From the NCBI RefSeq assembly GCF_002946835.1, contig NZ_CP026652.1:4526001-4590000 (forward strand): a stretch of 64,000 nt of DNA, given 5' to 3'. The stretch comes from Streptomyces dengpaensis. Its GTDB lineage: Bacteria; Actinomycetota; Actinomycetes; Streptomycetales; Streptomycetaceae. The translations under genes and the position numbers were made by a program. This document shows, piece after piece, positions 27,993 to 36,459 of the stretch (position 1 is its first letter; the number at the start of each line of letters is the position of its first letter). The notes beneath the pieces are model-generated. The model did not search any database. It was given only the letters and a program-made list of their open reading frames with translations, and was not told the DNA's origin.

Positions 27993-29234
27993 GTGGCAGT
28001 CCAGGGTGGTGTGCGCAAGTCGGTCAATGTGCTGCTGTGTCCGGCAGCAGTCGCCGGCATCGGGTGGAGCGGCCCGGTGCTGTGGGACGAGTGGCGGACG
28101 TACCGCGCCGTCGGCGCGGGCTGCGGGGACCTCGTCCCGGTGCGGGAGGTGCGCGGCATGGACTACGCCGACTCCGTCCTGCGCAACCGCGGCTCCCTCG
28201 ACACCGCTGACCTCCCCTCCGACTGTCGGATCCAGAACGCGGGGGACGACGGCGACGCGTACGGTGCCTGGCTGTTCCAGGCCTTGGTCGACGCAGGACC
28301 GGGCAGCGGCCGCGACACCGTCGTCGCGCGGCCGTCCACCGAGCTGACCGAACGCTTCAACCGGCTCGAAGTCCCCGTCGGCGGCGGCCTGTCCGGCCTC
28401 GCCGAGCCCACCGAGACCACCGTCCGGCTCGACTGCCCCGACGGCACGTACCAGGGCAGGCCGACGGAAAGGATCGAGGTCACCGCCTCGGCGGCGTACA
28501 CCGGCATGCCGTCGTACTACCCGAAGCCCGCCACCTCCGCGGACCGCGACCGCATGGCGTCCATCGCCGTCACCACGGCCAACAACCTCGCCGAACGTCT
28601 CGGCTGCACGCGCCGCCTGGCCCCGCCCCCCGACCGGCTGGCGGCAGTCCCCCGCGCCACCGCCGCCGGGCGGGCCGGAGGCACCTGCGCCTGGTACGCG
28701 CGCGTGGAGCGGTCCTCCCGCGAGCAACTCTGGTTCCCCGACGAGGCGATGGCCGCTCCGGCCGACGACCACGTCTGGCGCGAGCGGTGCGCCCTGCTGC
28801 TGACAGCCGACCGGGCCCGCGCCCTGTTCGACGCGTCCTACGCCGGCACCGAGGGAGTCGACGAGGGCGACGCGCCCACCGGCGACCCCGACGAGGCGTG
28901 GTGGGCGGACGTCCAGACTTTCTACGAGCAGGACTCCCCGGACGTCTACATAGGCGACACCGGCTCCTCCAAGGCCATCGGCCCCCCCATCCAGCCCGGT
29001 ACCGCGGGGCGGGACGGCGGCAACGGCCTTTGGTGGGCCACCTCCGTCTGTGACGGCTCCCCCGCCGTCCACGTCCTGCGCCTCCACTATGGCTACGACT
29101 CCTGGTCCTCGCGCGCGGCCCCGCACTTCGAGCGGCTCTTCAGGGCGAACGTCACCGATGTCGCCGCCCGCCGCGCCTGCACCGATCTCAGGTTCCCCTC
29201 CCCCGCCGACTTCACCGGAAAGGGAGCCGCATGA
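27993..29234 (+). CDS. Conserved hypothetical membrane-anchored protein, paralogue 1
   Basis: 413 residues from GTG 27993 behind GGGGGATGGGGGAGCG. One N-terminal hydrophobic segment (VNVLLCPAAVAGIGWSGPVL) suggests an anchored extracytoplasmic protein. The rest has paired cysteine-containing blocks: VGAGCGDLV, LPSDCRI, GCTRRL, GGTCAWYARV, CALLL, WWATSVCDG and RRACTDLRF. The same blocks occur in the next gene, so the two are tandem paralogues. No catalytic motif was recognised. Translation is coupled to the next gene through ATGA at 29231. Function unknown. Confidence 0.75.
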   Translation: MAVQGGVRKSVNVLLCPAAVAGIGWSGPVLWDEWRTYRAVGAGCGDLVPVREVRGMDYADSVLRNRGSLDTADLPSDCRIQNAGDDGDAYGAWLFQALVDAGPGSGRDTVVARPSTELTERFNRLEVPVGGGLSGLAEPTETTVRLDCPDGTYQGRPTERIEVTASAAYTGMPSYYPKPATSADRDRMASIAVTTANNLAERLGCTRRLAPPPDRLAAVPRATAAGRAGGTCAWYARVERSSREQLWFPDEAMAAPADDHVWRERCALLLTADRARALFDASYAGTEGVDEGDAPTGDPDEAWWADVQTFYEQDSPDVYIGDTGSSKAIGPPIQPGTAGRDGGNGLWWATSVCDGSPAVHVLRLHYGYDSWSSRAAPHFERLFRANVTDVAARRACTDLRFPSPADFTGKGAA

Positions 29235-30576
29235 GCTTCCGTGCCGAGCACGACCCGGACGCCTCCGAGCGGGCCCGCGTTCCCTTCCCCCGTTCCCGCT
29301 GGCTGACCCCGGACCGGGGCAGCCGCCCGCGCAACGCGTTCAACCAGCTCGTCGCCGTCACCGCGTGCTGGGCCTCGGCGCGGGCGGCTGGGGGCTGTGG
29401 CTGGAGACCGAGGAACACCTGGACCGTGCGGCCAGCAGGGAGAGGATCACCAGGGCCTGCGACGGACTGGTCGACCCCGACAAGGTGCTGGGGCTCAACG
29501 GCGGCGCGGTCCGGGCCCGTCCGGGCAGCGGAGACGAGGACGGGATGTCCGACCTCGACGCCCCGGAAGCGCTCGCCACGCTCCCCACGGAGTGCGAGAT
29601 CTACCGGGTCGGCGACCCCGGCACGTCGTACAACCACTTCCTGCTCTCCGTCTGGCAGAACCCGTCCGACGATCTCGCCAACCTCGTCAGCGGGTGGGAC
29701 GACCCGTTCTGGACGCGGATGTACGAGCGCGCCGACGACCTCACGCTGGTGGCCGACGACGCGGCTCCCCACCCGCTGGGTGACGGCCGGCTCGGCTCGT
29801 ACTACGACCACAGCGTCATCGTGAAAGCCGTCTGCACCGACGCGGAGGGGGACACGACCTCGGTCAACGCCCAGACGGTGGCCAAGTACTTCGAGGACAC
29901 CGAGGTCACCGACGCCGACCGCCGAACGCTGGCCGAGCTGGCCCGCACCGCAGCCGAGCGGGCCGCGGCCAAGCTCGGCTGCACGACCACGCTGCCCGTG
30001 CCGCAGGAGGAGCTGCCCACGCCCCGCAAGCGCGTGGCGGACGCGGAGTCGGCCGGCGGGTCGTGCGGCTGGTACGCGGAGCTCATCAAGGCGGACGGCC
30101 GTGGACGGCTCCCCGACCGCGCCCTCGCCGCACCCGTCGGCGCCCACAGCCACGAGGAGAGCTGCCTGCTCGCGATGAGCGAGAAGGGGGTCCGCGCCCT
30201 CTGGCCCGACCTCACGGAGGACGAGGTCCACTCCGCCGAACTCCGGGACGTGCTCCACGTCGCCCCCTGGTGGCTGCGGACCACGTCGTACTTCGGCGAC
30301 GAGGCGGCCGAGGTCAAGGCGGAGAGCCACGGCACCGGCCAGACCGCCCTCACCCCCGGCACAGCCGGCCGCAGCCGCGACGCCAACGTCTGGTGGGCCT
30401 CCTCCACCTGCGCCGGACAGCCCGCCCTGCACACCCTGAGCATCGACTACCCGTACGACGACATAGTGAAGGAGCGGCTCCAGTCGCTCTTCAAGGCATA
30501 CGTCGCCGATGTCGCCGCCCGCCGCGACTGCACGGACGTCAAGTTTCCCGCCACCTCGACGTTTCGCGCCGACTAG
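29231..30576 (+). pseudogene. Paralogue 2 of the same protein, interrupted by a frameshift
   Basis: ATG 29231 starts MSFRAEHDPDASERARVPFP and reaches FNQLVAVTA in the membrane segment, where the frame must drop one base (around 29357-29370) to continue as VLGLGAGGWGLWLETEEHLD and on to the stop at 30574-30576. The shifted frame keeps the family blocks CDGLVD, LPTECEIY, LGCTTTL, GGSCGWYAEL, WWASSTCAG and RRDCTDVKF. Either a real one-base deletion or a sequencing error. The stop TAG coincides with the first bases of the MITE-like element. Function unknown. Confidence 0.75.
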
Positions 30577-30835
30577 GGCCTGTGCGGCGGATCATGCCGC
30601 AGATGCGGGGCTTGGCACGCCCATCTGCGGCGTTGTCGTCGGTTGCCGACTCCCCGACGCTCGAATGCTCCCCCACGCTCGGCTTCGCTCGCGCGGGAGG
30701 TACCCCCACCGCGGGGGGACCCCCATCGCGTCGCCGCCCTCCTCCGCCTTGCAGCTGCACGCACCAAGCCCCGCTCACCGGCGCCTATGAGGTGCCGTTG
30801 CTTCTCTGCGACCTGATCCGCCGGACAGGCCCTAG
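30573..30835. mobile_element. MITE-like element with imperfect inverted terminal repeats
   Basis: The left end TAGGGCCTGTGCGGCGGATC and the right end, read on the other strand, TAGGGCCTGTCCGGCGGATC agree at 19 of 20 positions and continue with GCAGA-type similarity. Length about 261 bp between the ends, flanked on both sides by CTAG. No transposase is encoded. It contains the hairpin-forming CTCGGCTTCGCTCG motif, also found at about 48297. It fills the gap to the next gene, whose start is only 10 bp away. Confidence 0.8.
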
Positions 30836-30845
30836 GCTCGCCGAC

Positions 30846-31643
30846 ATGCCCCCGGCCAAGAAGCGCCTGCGCACCTACGACCCCGCCAAGATCCGCGCCG
30901 CCGTACTGGCTCAGTTCGGGAACGTACGGGAGGCCGTACGCACCCTGACTCCCGAGCAGCTCGCGCTGCCCACCCGGCTCGGCGCCTGGACGGTCCGTGA
31001 TCTGGCCGCGCACATCACCATGGCGGTCGGGAGCACCAGTCTCGCTCTCGAGCGGGACGAGCCCGGCAAGGCGGAACTCTCCGTCCTCGACTACGCGTCC
31101 GTCACCGCGTCCTTCGCCGAAGCCGTCGCCGAGGGCAGCCACGCACTCGCCGAGCGCACCCCCGACTTCAACGCCCTCTTCACCCTCACCGAAGAACGGT
31201 TCGCCGAGCACCTGGCCACGGCCCCCGACACCCGCGTCCTCGCCGTGCGGATCGGCGCCATGACCCTCGCCGACTACCTCGTCACCCGCACCGTGGAACT
31301 CGTCGTCCACACCGACGACCTGAACGCCGCCGTGCCCGGCCTGGGCATCCCGTACGACCGCCAGGCCCTCGCCGCCTGCACCCGGCTCCTGGCCGACGCG
31401 CTCGCCGCCAAGGCGCCCGGCGCTTCGACCGAGGTGCGGATCCCGCCGTACGCCGTCGTGCAGTGCGTGGAGGGGCCCCGGCACACCCGCGGCACCCCGC
31501 CGAACGTCGTCGAGACCGACCCGCTGACCTGGGTCCGGCTCGCGACCGGGCGGGCGGAGTGGAAGGACGCCCTCGACGAGGCGAAGGTCAGCGCGAGCGG
31601 GGAGCGGGCGGATCTCGGCGGGCTGCTGCCGCTGCTGCGCTGA
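30846..31643 (+). CDS. Maleylpyruvate-isomerase/DinB-superfamily protein (mycothiol-dependent enzyme type)
   Basis: 265 residues from ATG 30846. The N-terminal MDMPI four-helix domain is recognisable (LTPEQLALPTRLGAWTVRDL followed by AAHITMAVG with the conserved His; TRTVELVVHTDDLNAAV with the second His and Asp that would bind zinc). The C-terminal part (TDPLTWVRLATGRAEW) resembles the sterol-carrier-like domain of these proteins. Members use mycothiol in isomerase or transferase reactions in the cytoplasm. Substrate unknown. The MITE directly upstream may have displaced or supplied its promoter. Confidence 0.8.
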   Translation: MPPAKKRLRTYDPAKIRAAVLAQFGNVREAVRTLTPEQLALPTRLGAWTVRDLAAHITMAVGSTSLALERDEPGKAELSVLDYASVTASFAEAVAEGSHALAERTPDFNALFTLTEERFAEHLATAPDTRVLAVRIGAMTLADYLVTRTVELVVHTDDLNAAVPGLGIPYDRQALAACTRLLADALAAKAPGASTEVRIPPYAVVQCVEGPRHTRGTPPNVVETDPLTWVRLATGRAEWKDALDEAKVSASGERADLGGLLPLLR

Positions 31644-31674
31644 CGGCGAGCACACGCTGCCGCGCCGACGGGCA

Positions 31675-31766
31675 GACGCGACAGAGTCGTACGGGCGGAC
31701 GCGACAGAGTCGTACGGGCGGACACGGCAGAGTCGTACGGGCGAGCACAACAGAGTCATAACGGCA
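31675..31766 (+). repeat. 23-bp tandem repeats carrying AGAGTCGTACGGGCG
   Basis: Units at 31675-31697 and 31698-31720 are identical; 31721-31743 has three changes; 31744-31766 is degenerate. The core CGTACGGGCG also recurs with a 23-bp period at 47672-47795. Located in the gap before the lipoprotein gene. Confidence 0.85.
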
Positions 31767-31801
31767 CCGAACCCAACGCCCGCCAGCCACGTCACAGTGG
31801 C

Positions 31802-32686
31802 ATGAAGCGGACGACGAAGAACCTGAAGTACGCCGCCGCGGCCCTGGCCGGCACCGCCGTTCTGGCCGCCTGCGGCACGGAATCCGGAAGTGCCGGCGGC
31901 GGCAGTGGCGAGGTCGGCGGCGACGTGGACATCGCGGGCATCCGTTGGGTGCCGCAGAAGGTGACCGTGGACGGCAGGGACTACGTCCTGCCGAACGGGG
32001 ACGACCGCTTCCGGGTCAACGAGGCCCACATCACCTTCAAGCCCGGCGCCCCTGAGCCGGACGTCATGGGCGGCGAATCCGGCGGCACGGTGGGCTGCAA
32101 CCACTTCGGCGCCGACGTCGAGGTCGAGGGCGACACCGTGAAGGTCTCCGACCTCGCCTCGACCGAGATGGGCTGCCCCGGCCCCGTCCAGGAGTTCGAG
32201 GAACGGTTCATGAGTGTCTTCCGCGGCACTCACAAGGCCGCGGTCGAGGAGCGTGGCAAGACCAGGACCCTCACCCTGACCAGGTCCGACGGGGACAGCA
32301 TCACCCTCCGCGAGGGGCCCGCCGAGCCCGCCCCGCCCCTGAAGGGCACCCGGTGGACGATCGACGCGCTGCTGTCCGGCAAGGGCGACGACGCCACGGC
32401 CGAGTCCCTGCCCAGCGGGGTCAAGGCCCACCTCACCCTGGCCGGGGACGGCTCCGCGAGCGGCAGCCTCGGCTGCAACACCTTCCGCGCCAAGGCCGTC
32501 GTCAAGGACGGCACCATCGAGTTCGGCCGTCTCGCGACGACGCGCATCGTGTGCGCGGGACCGGTCATGAAGACCGAGCGGGAGCTGACCGAAATCCTCT
32601 CCGGGAAGGTCTCCTACCAGCAGGAACACGACTCCCTGACGCTCACCGCGGCCTCCGGCAAGGGCCTCGTGGCGCGTGCGGGGTGA
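31802..32686 (+). CDS. Lipoprotein with two META (HslJ-like) domains
   Basis: 294 residues. Signal peptide with lipobox LAAC at residues 21-24 (MKRTTKNLKYAAAALAGTAV, then LAAC), so the mature protein is anchored to the outer face of the membrane. Two META domains follow, each with the GCN core: GGTVGCNHFGADVEVEGD and GSASGSLGCNTFRAKAVVKD, each ending in a cysteine-containing strand (TEMGCPGPV; TRIVCAGPV). HslJ-type domains occur in heat-inducible and surface proteins of unknown biochemical role. Start ATG 31802. Confidence 0.85.
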   Translation: MKRTTKNLKYAAAALAGTAVLAACGTESGSAGGGSGEVGGDVDIAGIRWVPQKVTVDGRDYVLPNGDDRFRVNEAHITFKPGAPEPDVMGGESGGTVGCNHFGADVEVEGDTVKVSDLASTEMGCPGPVQEFEERFMSVFRGTHKAAVEERGKTRTLTLTRSDGDSITLREGPAEPAPPLKGTRWTIDALLSGKGDDATAESLPSGVKAHLTLAGDGSASGSLGCNTFRAKAVVKDGTIEFGRLATTRIVCAGPVMKTERELTEILSGKVSYQQEHDSLTLTAASGKGLVARAG

Positions 32687-32983
32687 GCGGGCCCACCGCC
32701 GCCTGCAGGCCCAGGTCCGTGAGCAAGCCCACCGCCGTCAGCAGGCCCACCGCCGCCTACAAGGCCCCCGCAAGATGTGCGCCGTCTCACTCACAGACAC
32801 CGAAAAGCCCGTGCTCGGCCTCCCCGACGCAAGTCCAACCACGAGCTGGCCCACCGCACCCCCAACCCCCACGCTGACCAGCGCAAACGGAACGATCGCC
32901 AAAGCTGTCGCCGAGGAGTGATCCAACCGAGGTCCCGTATCCCGAATTCGGACCAGTGGTCGATCTCGCCTACACTCGGTGGT
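32687..32983 (+). other. Gap upstream of purF
   Basis: Holds three to four imperfect repeats of GCCCACCGCCG(T/C) (32692-32760) and a possible short frame from ATG 32775 to 32921 (MCAVSLTDTEKPVLGLPD...), rich in Pro/Thr and without a ribosome site. The purF promoter must lie in the second half; no clear -10/-35 pair was identified. Confidence 0.4.
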
Positions 32984-34510
32984 GTGCCACGTGGTGACGG
33001 TCGACTCAATCATGATCTGCTCCCCGGTGAGAAAGGCCCCCAGGACGCTTGCGGCGTCTTCGGTGTCTGGGCTCCGGGCGAAGAGGTCGCCAAGCTCACT
33101 TACTTCGGGCTCTACGCCCTCCAGCATCGGGGTCAGGAATCCGCGGGAATCGCGGTCAGCAATGGCTCCCAGATCCTCGTCTTCAAGGACATGGGCCTCG
33201 TCTCCCAGGTCTTCGACGAGACCTCTCTAGGTTCGCTCCAGGGTCACATCGCGGTCGGTCACGCCCGCTACTCGACCACTGGCGCCTCCGTCTGGGAGAA
33301 CGCCCAGCCGACGTTCCGCGCCACCGCGCACGGTTCGATCGCGCTCGGCCACAACGGCAACCTCGTCAACACGGCGCAGCTCGCCGAGATGGTCGCCGAA
33401 CTGCCCAAGCAGGAGGGCCGCACCACGCGCGTGGCGGCCACGAACGACACCGACCTGCTCACGGCCCTGCTCGCGGCCCAGGTCGACGACGACGGTAAGC
33501 CGCTCACCATAGAAGAGGCTTCCGCCAAGATCCTCCCGCAGGTCAAGGGCGCCTTCAGTCTCGTCTACATGGACGAGCACACCCTCTACGCGGCCCGTGA
33601 CCCGCAGGGCATCCGCCCGCTGGTCCTCGGTCGCCTGGAGCGCGGCTGGGTCGTCGCCTCCGAGTCCGCCGCCCTCGACATCTGCGGCGCCTCCTACGTC
33701 CGCGAGATCGAGCCGGGCGAGTTCGTCGCCATCGACGAGAACGGCCTCCGCAACTCACGATTCGCGGAAGCGAAGCCCAAGGGCTGCATCTTCGAGTACG
33801 TGTACCTGGCCCGCCCCGACACGGACATCGCCGGGCGGAACGTGTATCTCTCGCGCGTCGAGATGGGCCGCAGGCTCGCCAAGGAAGCCCCTGTGGAAGC
33901 CGATCTGGTGATAGCGACCCCGGAGTCCGGGACGCCCGCCGCGATCGGCTACGCGGAGGCCAGCGGCATCCCCTTCGGCGCCGGTCTGGTGAAGAACGCG
34001 TACGTCGGCCGGACCTTCATCCAGCCCTCGCAGACGATCCGCCAGCTGGGCATCCGCCTGAAGCTGAACCCGCTGAAGGAAGTCATCAAGGGCAAGCGCC
34101 TGGTCGTCGTCGACGACTCGATCGTGCGCGGCAACACCCAGCGCGCCCTGGTCCGCATGCTCCGCGAGGCCGGCGCGGCCGAGGTCCACATCCGGATCTC
34201 GTCCCCGCCCGTGAAGTGGCCCTGCTTCTTCGGCATCGACTTCGCGACCCGCGCCGAGCTGATCGCCAACGGCATGACCATCGAGGAGATCGGCACCTCG
34301 CTGGGCGCCGACTCCCTCTCGTACATCTCCCTCGACGGCATGATCGAGGCGACCACCATCGCCAAGCCGAACCTGTGCCGCGCCTGCTTCGACGGCGAGT
34401 ACCCGATGGAGCTCCCGGATCCCGAACTGCTCGGCAAGCAGCTCCTGGAGACCGAGCTGGCCGCCGGTCCCGCCGCCACGGCCGCGACCGACGCGATCCG
34501 TCGCCCGTAA
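32984..34510 (+). CDS. purF: Amidophosphoribosyltransferase
   Basis: 508 residues from GTG 32984. First step of purine synthesis: PRPP + glutamine to phosphoribosylamine. Residues 1-22 form a propeptide (PRGDGRLNHDLLPGEKGPQD) whose removal would expose the nucleophile Cys23 (ACGVFGVW), as in the Bacillus type. Ntn glutaminase domain: LQHRGQESAGIAV, GHARYSTTG, GHNGNLVN. PRT domain: VVVDDSIVRGNTQRALV. Four cysteines for a 4Fe-4S cluster are in KGCIFEY, WPCFFG and CRACFDGEYPM. purM follows after 43 nt, so the two are probably co-transcribed. Confidence 0.97.
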   Translation: MPRGDGRLNHDLLPGEKGPQDACGVFGVWAPGEEVAKLTYFGLYALQHRGQESAGIAVSNGSQILVFKDMGLVSQVFDETSLGSLQGHIAVGHARYSTTGASVWENAQPTFRATAHGSIALGHNGNLVNTAQLAEMVAELPKQEGRTTRVAATNDTDLLTALLAAQVDDDGKPLTIEEASAKILPQVKGAFSLVYMDEHTLYAARDPQGIRPLVLGRLERGWVVASESAALDICGASYVREIEPGEFVAIDENGLRNSRFAEAKPKGCIFEYVYLARPDTDIAGRNVYLSRVEMGRRLAKEAPVEADLVIATPESGTPAAIGYAEASGIPFGAGLVKNAYVGRTFIQPSQTIRQLGIRLKLNPLKEVIKGKRLVVVDDSIVRGNTQRALVRMLREAGAAEVHIRISSPPVKWPCFFGIDFATRAELIANGMTIEEIGTSLGADSLSYISLDGMIEATTIAKPNLCRACFDGEYPMELPDPELLGKQLLETELAAGPAATAATDAIRRP

Positions 34511-34553
34511 GCGCCGCTGAGCCCCGTATCACCAACCCGAAAGATCCCAGGCA

Positions 34554-35627
34554 ATGTCTGAGACCACTGCTTCCGGTGCTTCCTACGCGGCTGCCGGCGT
34601 CGACATCGAGGCGGGCGACCGCGCCGTAGAGCTGATGAAGGAGTGGGTGAAGAAGACGCAGCGCCCCGAGGTCCTCGGCGGGCTCGGTGGCTTCGCCGGC
34701 CTCTTCGACGCCTCCGCCCTCAAGCGCTACGAGCGCCCGCTGCTCGCCTCCGCGACGGACGGCGTGGGTACGAAGGTCGACCTCGCCCGGCAGCTCGGCG
34801 TGTACGACACCATCGGCCACGACCTGGTCGCGATGGTCATGGACGACATCGTGGTGTGCGGCGCCGAGCCGCTCTTCATGACCGACTACATCTGCGTCGG
34901 CAAGGTCCACCCGGAGCGCGTCGCGGCCATCGTGAAGGGCATCGCCGAGGGCTGTGTCCTCGCGGGCTGCGCCCTCGTCGGCGGCGAGACGGCCGAGCAC
35001 CCGGGTCTGCTGGGCCCGGACGACTTCGACGTCGCGGGCGCGGGCACCGGCGTGGTCGAGGCCGACCAACTGCTCGGCCCGGATCGTATCCGTACGGGTG
35101 ACGCGGTGATCGCCATGGCGGCCTCCGGTCTTCACTCGAACGGGTACTCGCTCGTGCGGCACGTTCTTTTCGACCGGGCGAACCTGAGCCTGGACCAGCG
35201 CATCGAGGAGTTCGGCCGCACGCTGGGCGAAGAGCTCCTGGAGCCCACCAAGATCTACTCGCTGGACTGCCTGGCGCTGACCCGGACCACCGAGGTGCAC
35301 GCCTTCAGCCACATCACCGGCGGCGGACTCGCGGCCAACCTGGCCCGTGTCATCCCGGGACACCTGCACGCGATCGTCGACCGCGAGACCTGGACCCCGG
35401 CCCCGGTCTTCGACCTCGTCGGCAGGACGGGCGACGTCGAGCGCCTGGAGCTGGAGAAGACGCTGAACATGGGCGTCGGCATGATCGCGATCGTCCCCGG
35501 GGAGTCGGCGGACGTGGCCCTGGCCACCCTCGCTGACCGCGGCGTGGACGCCTGGATCGCCGGTGAGATCACCGAGCGCGGCGAGCACGCGACGGGCGCG
35601 GCGCTGATCGGCGACTACGCGAAGTAG
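34554..35627 (+). CDS. purM: Phosphoribosylformylglycinamidine cyclo-ligase (AIR synthetase)
   Basis: 357 residues. Closes the imidazole ring: FGAM + ATP to AIR. Motifs: LLASATDGVGTKVDLARQLG, GHDLVAMVMDDIVVCGAEPL, VGGETAEHPGLL, ASGLHSNGYSLVR and HITGGGLAANLARV. It shares the PurL fold. 43 nt after purF; followed by a hairpin terminator. Confidence 0.98.
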   Translation: MSETTASGASYAAAGVDIEAGDRAVELMKEWVKKTQRPEVLGGLGGFAGLFDASALKRYERPLLASATDGVGTKVDLARQLGVYDTIGHDLVAMVMDDIVVCGAEPLFMTDYICVGKVHPERVAAIVKGIAEGCVLAGCALVGGETAEHPGLLGPDDFDVAGAGTGVVEADQLLGPDRIRTGDAVIAMAASGLHSNGYSLVRHVLFDRANLSLDQRIEEFGRTLGEELLEPTKIYSLDCLALTRTTEVHAFSHITGGGLAANLARVIPGHLHAIVDRETWTPAPVFDLVGRTGDVERLELEKTLNMGVGMIAIVPGESADVALATLADRGVDAWIAGEITERGEHATGAALIGDYAK

Positions 35628-35646
35628 GCACTCAGGGCAGCACGAA

Positions 35647-35678
35647 ACCCGGTCCGGCGCTGATGCCCCGGACCGGGT
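35647..35678 (+). terminator. Terminator after purM
   Basis: Perfect 11-bp stem ACCCGGTCCGG (35647-35657) with 35668-35678, loop of 10 nt, 20 nt after the stop. Confidence 0.85.
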
Positions 35679-35690
35679 GAGGTGCAGCTG

Positions 35691-35810
35691 CTACGAGATC
35701 TACCTACTGCGAGATCCACTACGAGAATTCCGCTGCGAGAAACCGTCTACGAGGAACCCGCTACGAGAAAACCGTCAGGAGAGATCGCGGAAACTAGATC
35801 GCGAAAACTG
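35691..35810 (+). repeat. 14-bp periodic repeats with core CTRCGAGA between purM and the DUF3073 gene
   Basis: CTACGAGA or CTGCGAGA starts at 35691, 35707, 35719, 35733, 35747 (CTACGAGG) and 35761, mostly 14 bp apart, followed by a degenerate unit at about 35775. A second pair, GATCGCGGAAACTA and GATCGCGAAAACTG, follows at 35782-35810. The gap lies between two convergent genes. Confidence 0.85.
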
Positions 35811-35829
35811 CGAAGGCTGCGAGGGAGAC

Positions 35830-36087
35830 TCAAGCGCCACGACGCTGCGACTGGGGACCGGAGGACTGGTCGTCCTCATCCTCGTCGTCGTCGTTGTAGA
35901 GATCCGCGTACTGGGCGTACGGGTCGTCTTCCTCGTCGTCGTCCTCGAACGGCTCGCCATTCGGCGGCTGGCTCGAAGTCGAAGCGCCCAGCTCGTTGGC
36001 CAGACGCGACAGGTCAGTCCCGCCGCTGTTGTACTTCAGCTGGCGGGCGACCTTCGTCTGCTTGGCCTTGGCCCGGCCGCGCCCCAT
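35830..36087 (-). CDS. DUF3073 family protein
   Basis: 85 residues from ATG at 36087-36085 (an upstream frame extension is not supported). Starts MGRGRAKAKQTKVARQLKYN, the invariant basic N-terminus of DUF3073, then SGGTDLSRLANELG, and ends in a very acidic tail (FEDDDEEDDPYAQYADLYND). The family is universal in Actinobacteria and unstudied. The basic head and acidic tail suggest nucleic-acid or ribosome association, which is only inference. Confidence 0.9.
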   Translation of the reverse strand: MGRGRAKAKQTKVARQLKYNSGGTDLSRLANELGASTSSQPPNGEPFEDDDEEDDPYAQYADLYNDDDEDEDDQSSGPQSQRRGA

Positions 36088-36422
36088 GGCTCGACCCCCT
36101 CGGTGACGGGGCTCGACGGCCCCAGAGTCTTGACACGCGTTCATGATCTGGAACGGACTCTCCATGGAGAGACCGGTCCGTAGGGCTTCCACGGTACCTG
36201 AGCCCGCGCCCATACGGTACGTCGCCCGCAGGACGCGCCTTCGCCCAGAACCCGCGAGGCGCCCCGTCCCCGCTGGTCAACAGCGATTTTAACCTCTTCT
36301 TGGCGTACGACCCGCCGACCGACGTGAGAGTTCTCTCCAAGTGTCCCATCGGCGGGTCCCTGACAAGCCGGCCGACGGACGGAACGCGTGGTTCCGTGCC
36401 CGGCTGTACGCGTCGGCGTGCG
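36088..36422 (-). promoter_or_regulatory. Upstream region of the DUF3073 gene with nested inverted repeats
   Basis: No gene seen. GACCCGCCGA (36309-36318) and TCGGCGGGTC (36349-36358) are an inverted repeat, with GAGAGTTCTCTC in the loop near 36327-36338. These could form a cruciform or RNA structure in the DUF3073 leader or serve as an operator. Confidence 0.4.
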
Positions 36423-36452
36423 GGTGCGTGTCGGCATGCGCCGACACGCACC
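36423..36452 (-). terminator. Terminator after vdh
   Basis: Perfect 13-bp stem GGTGCGTGTCGGC (36423-36435) with 36440-36452, loop ATGC, 7 nt from the vdh stop. Confidence 0.85.
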
Positions 36453-36459
36453 GACGGCA

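Noticed and set aside
32775..32921. Short frame before purF (MCAVSLTDTEK...)
   Set aside because: No ribosome site, Pro/Thr-rich low complexity, and it overlaps the region needed for the purF promoter.
35830..36213. Longer N-terminus for the DUF3073 protein
   Set aside because: The family invariably starts at MGRGRAKAKQ; the extra 42 codons show no conservation signal or ribosome site.
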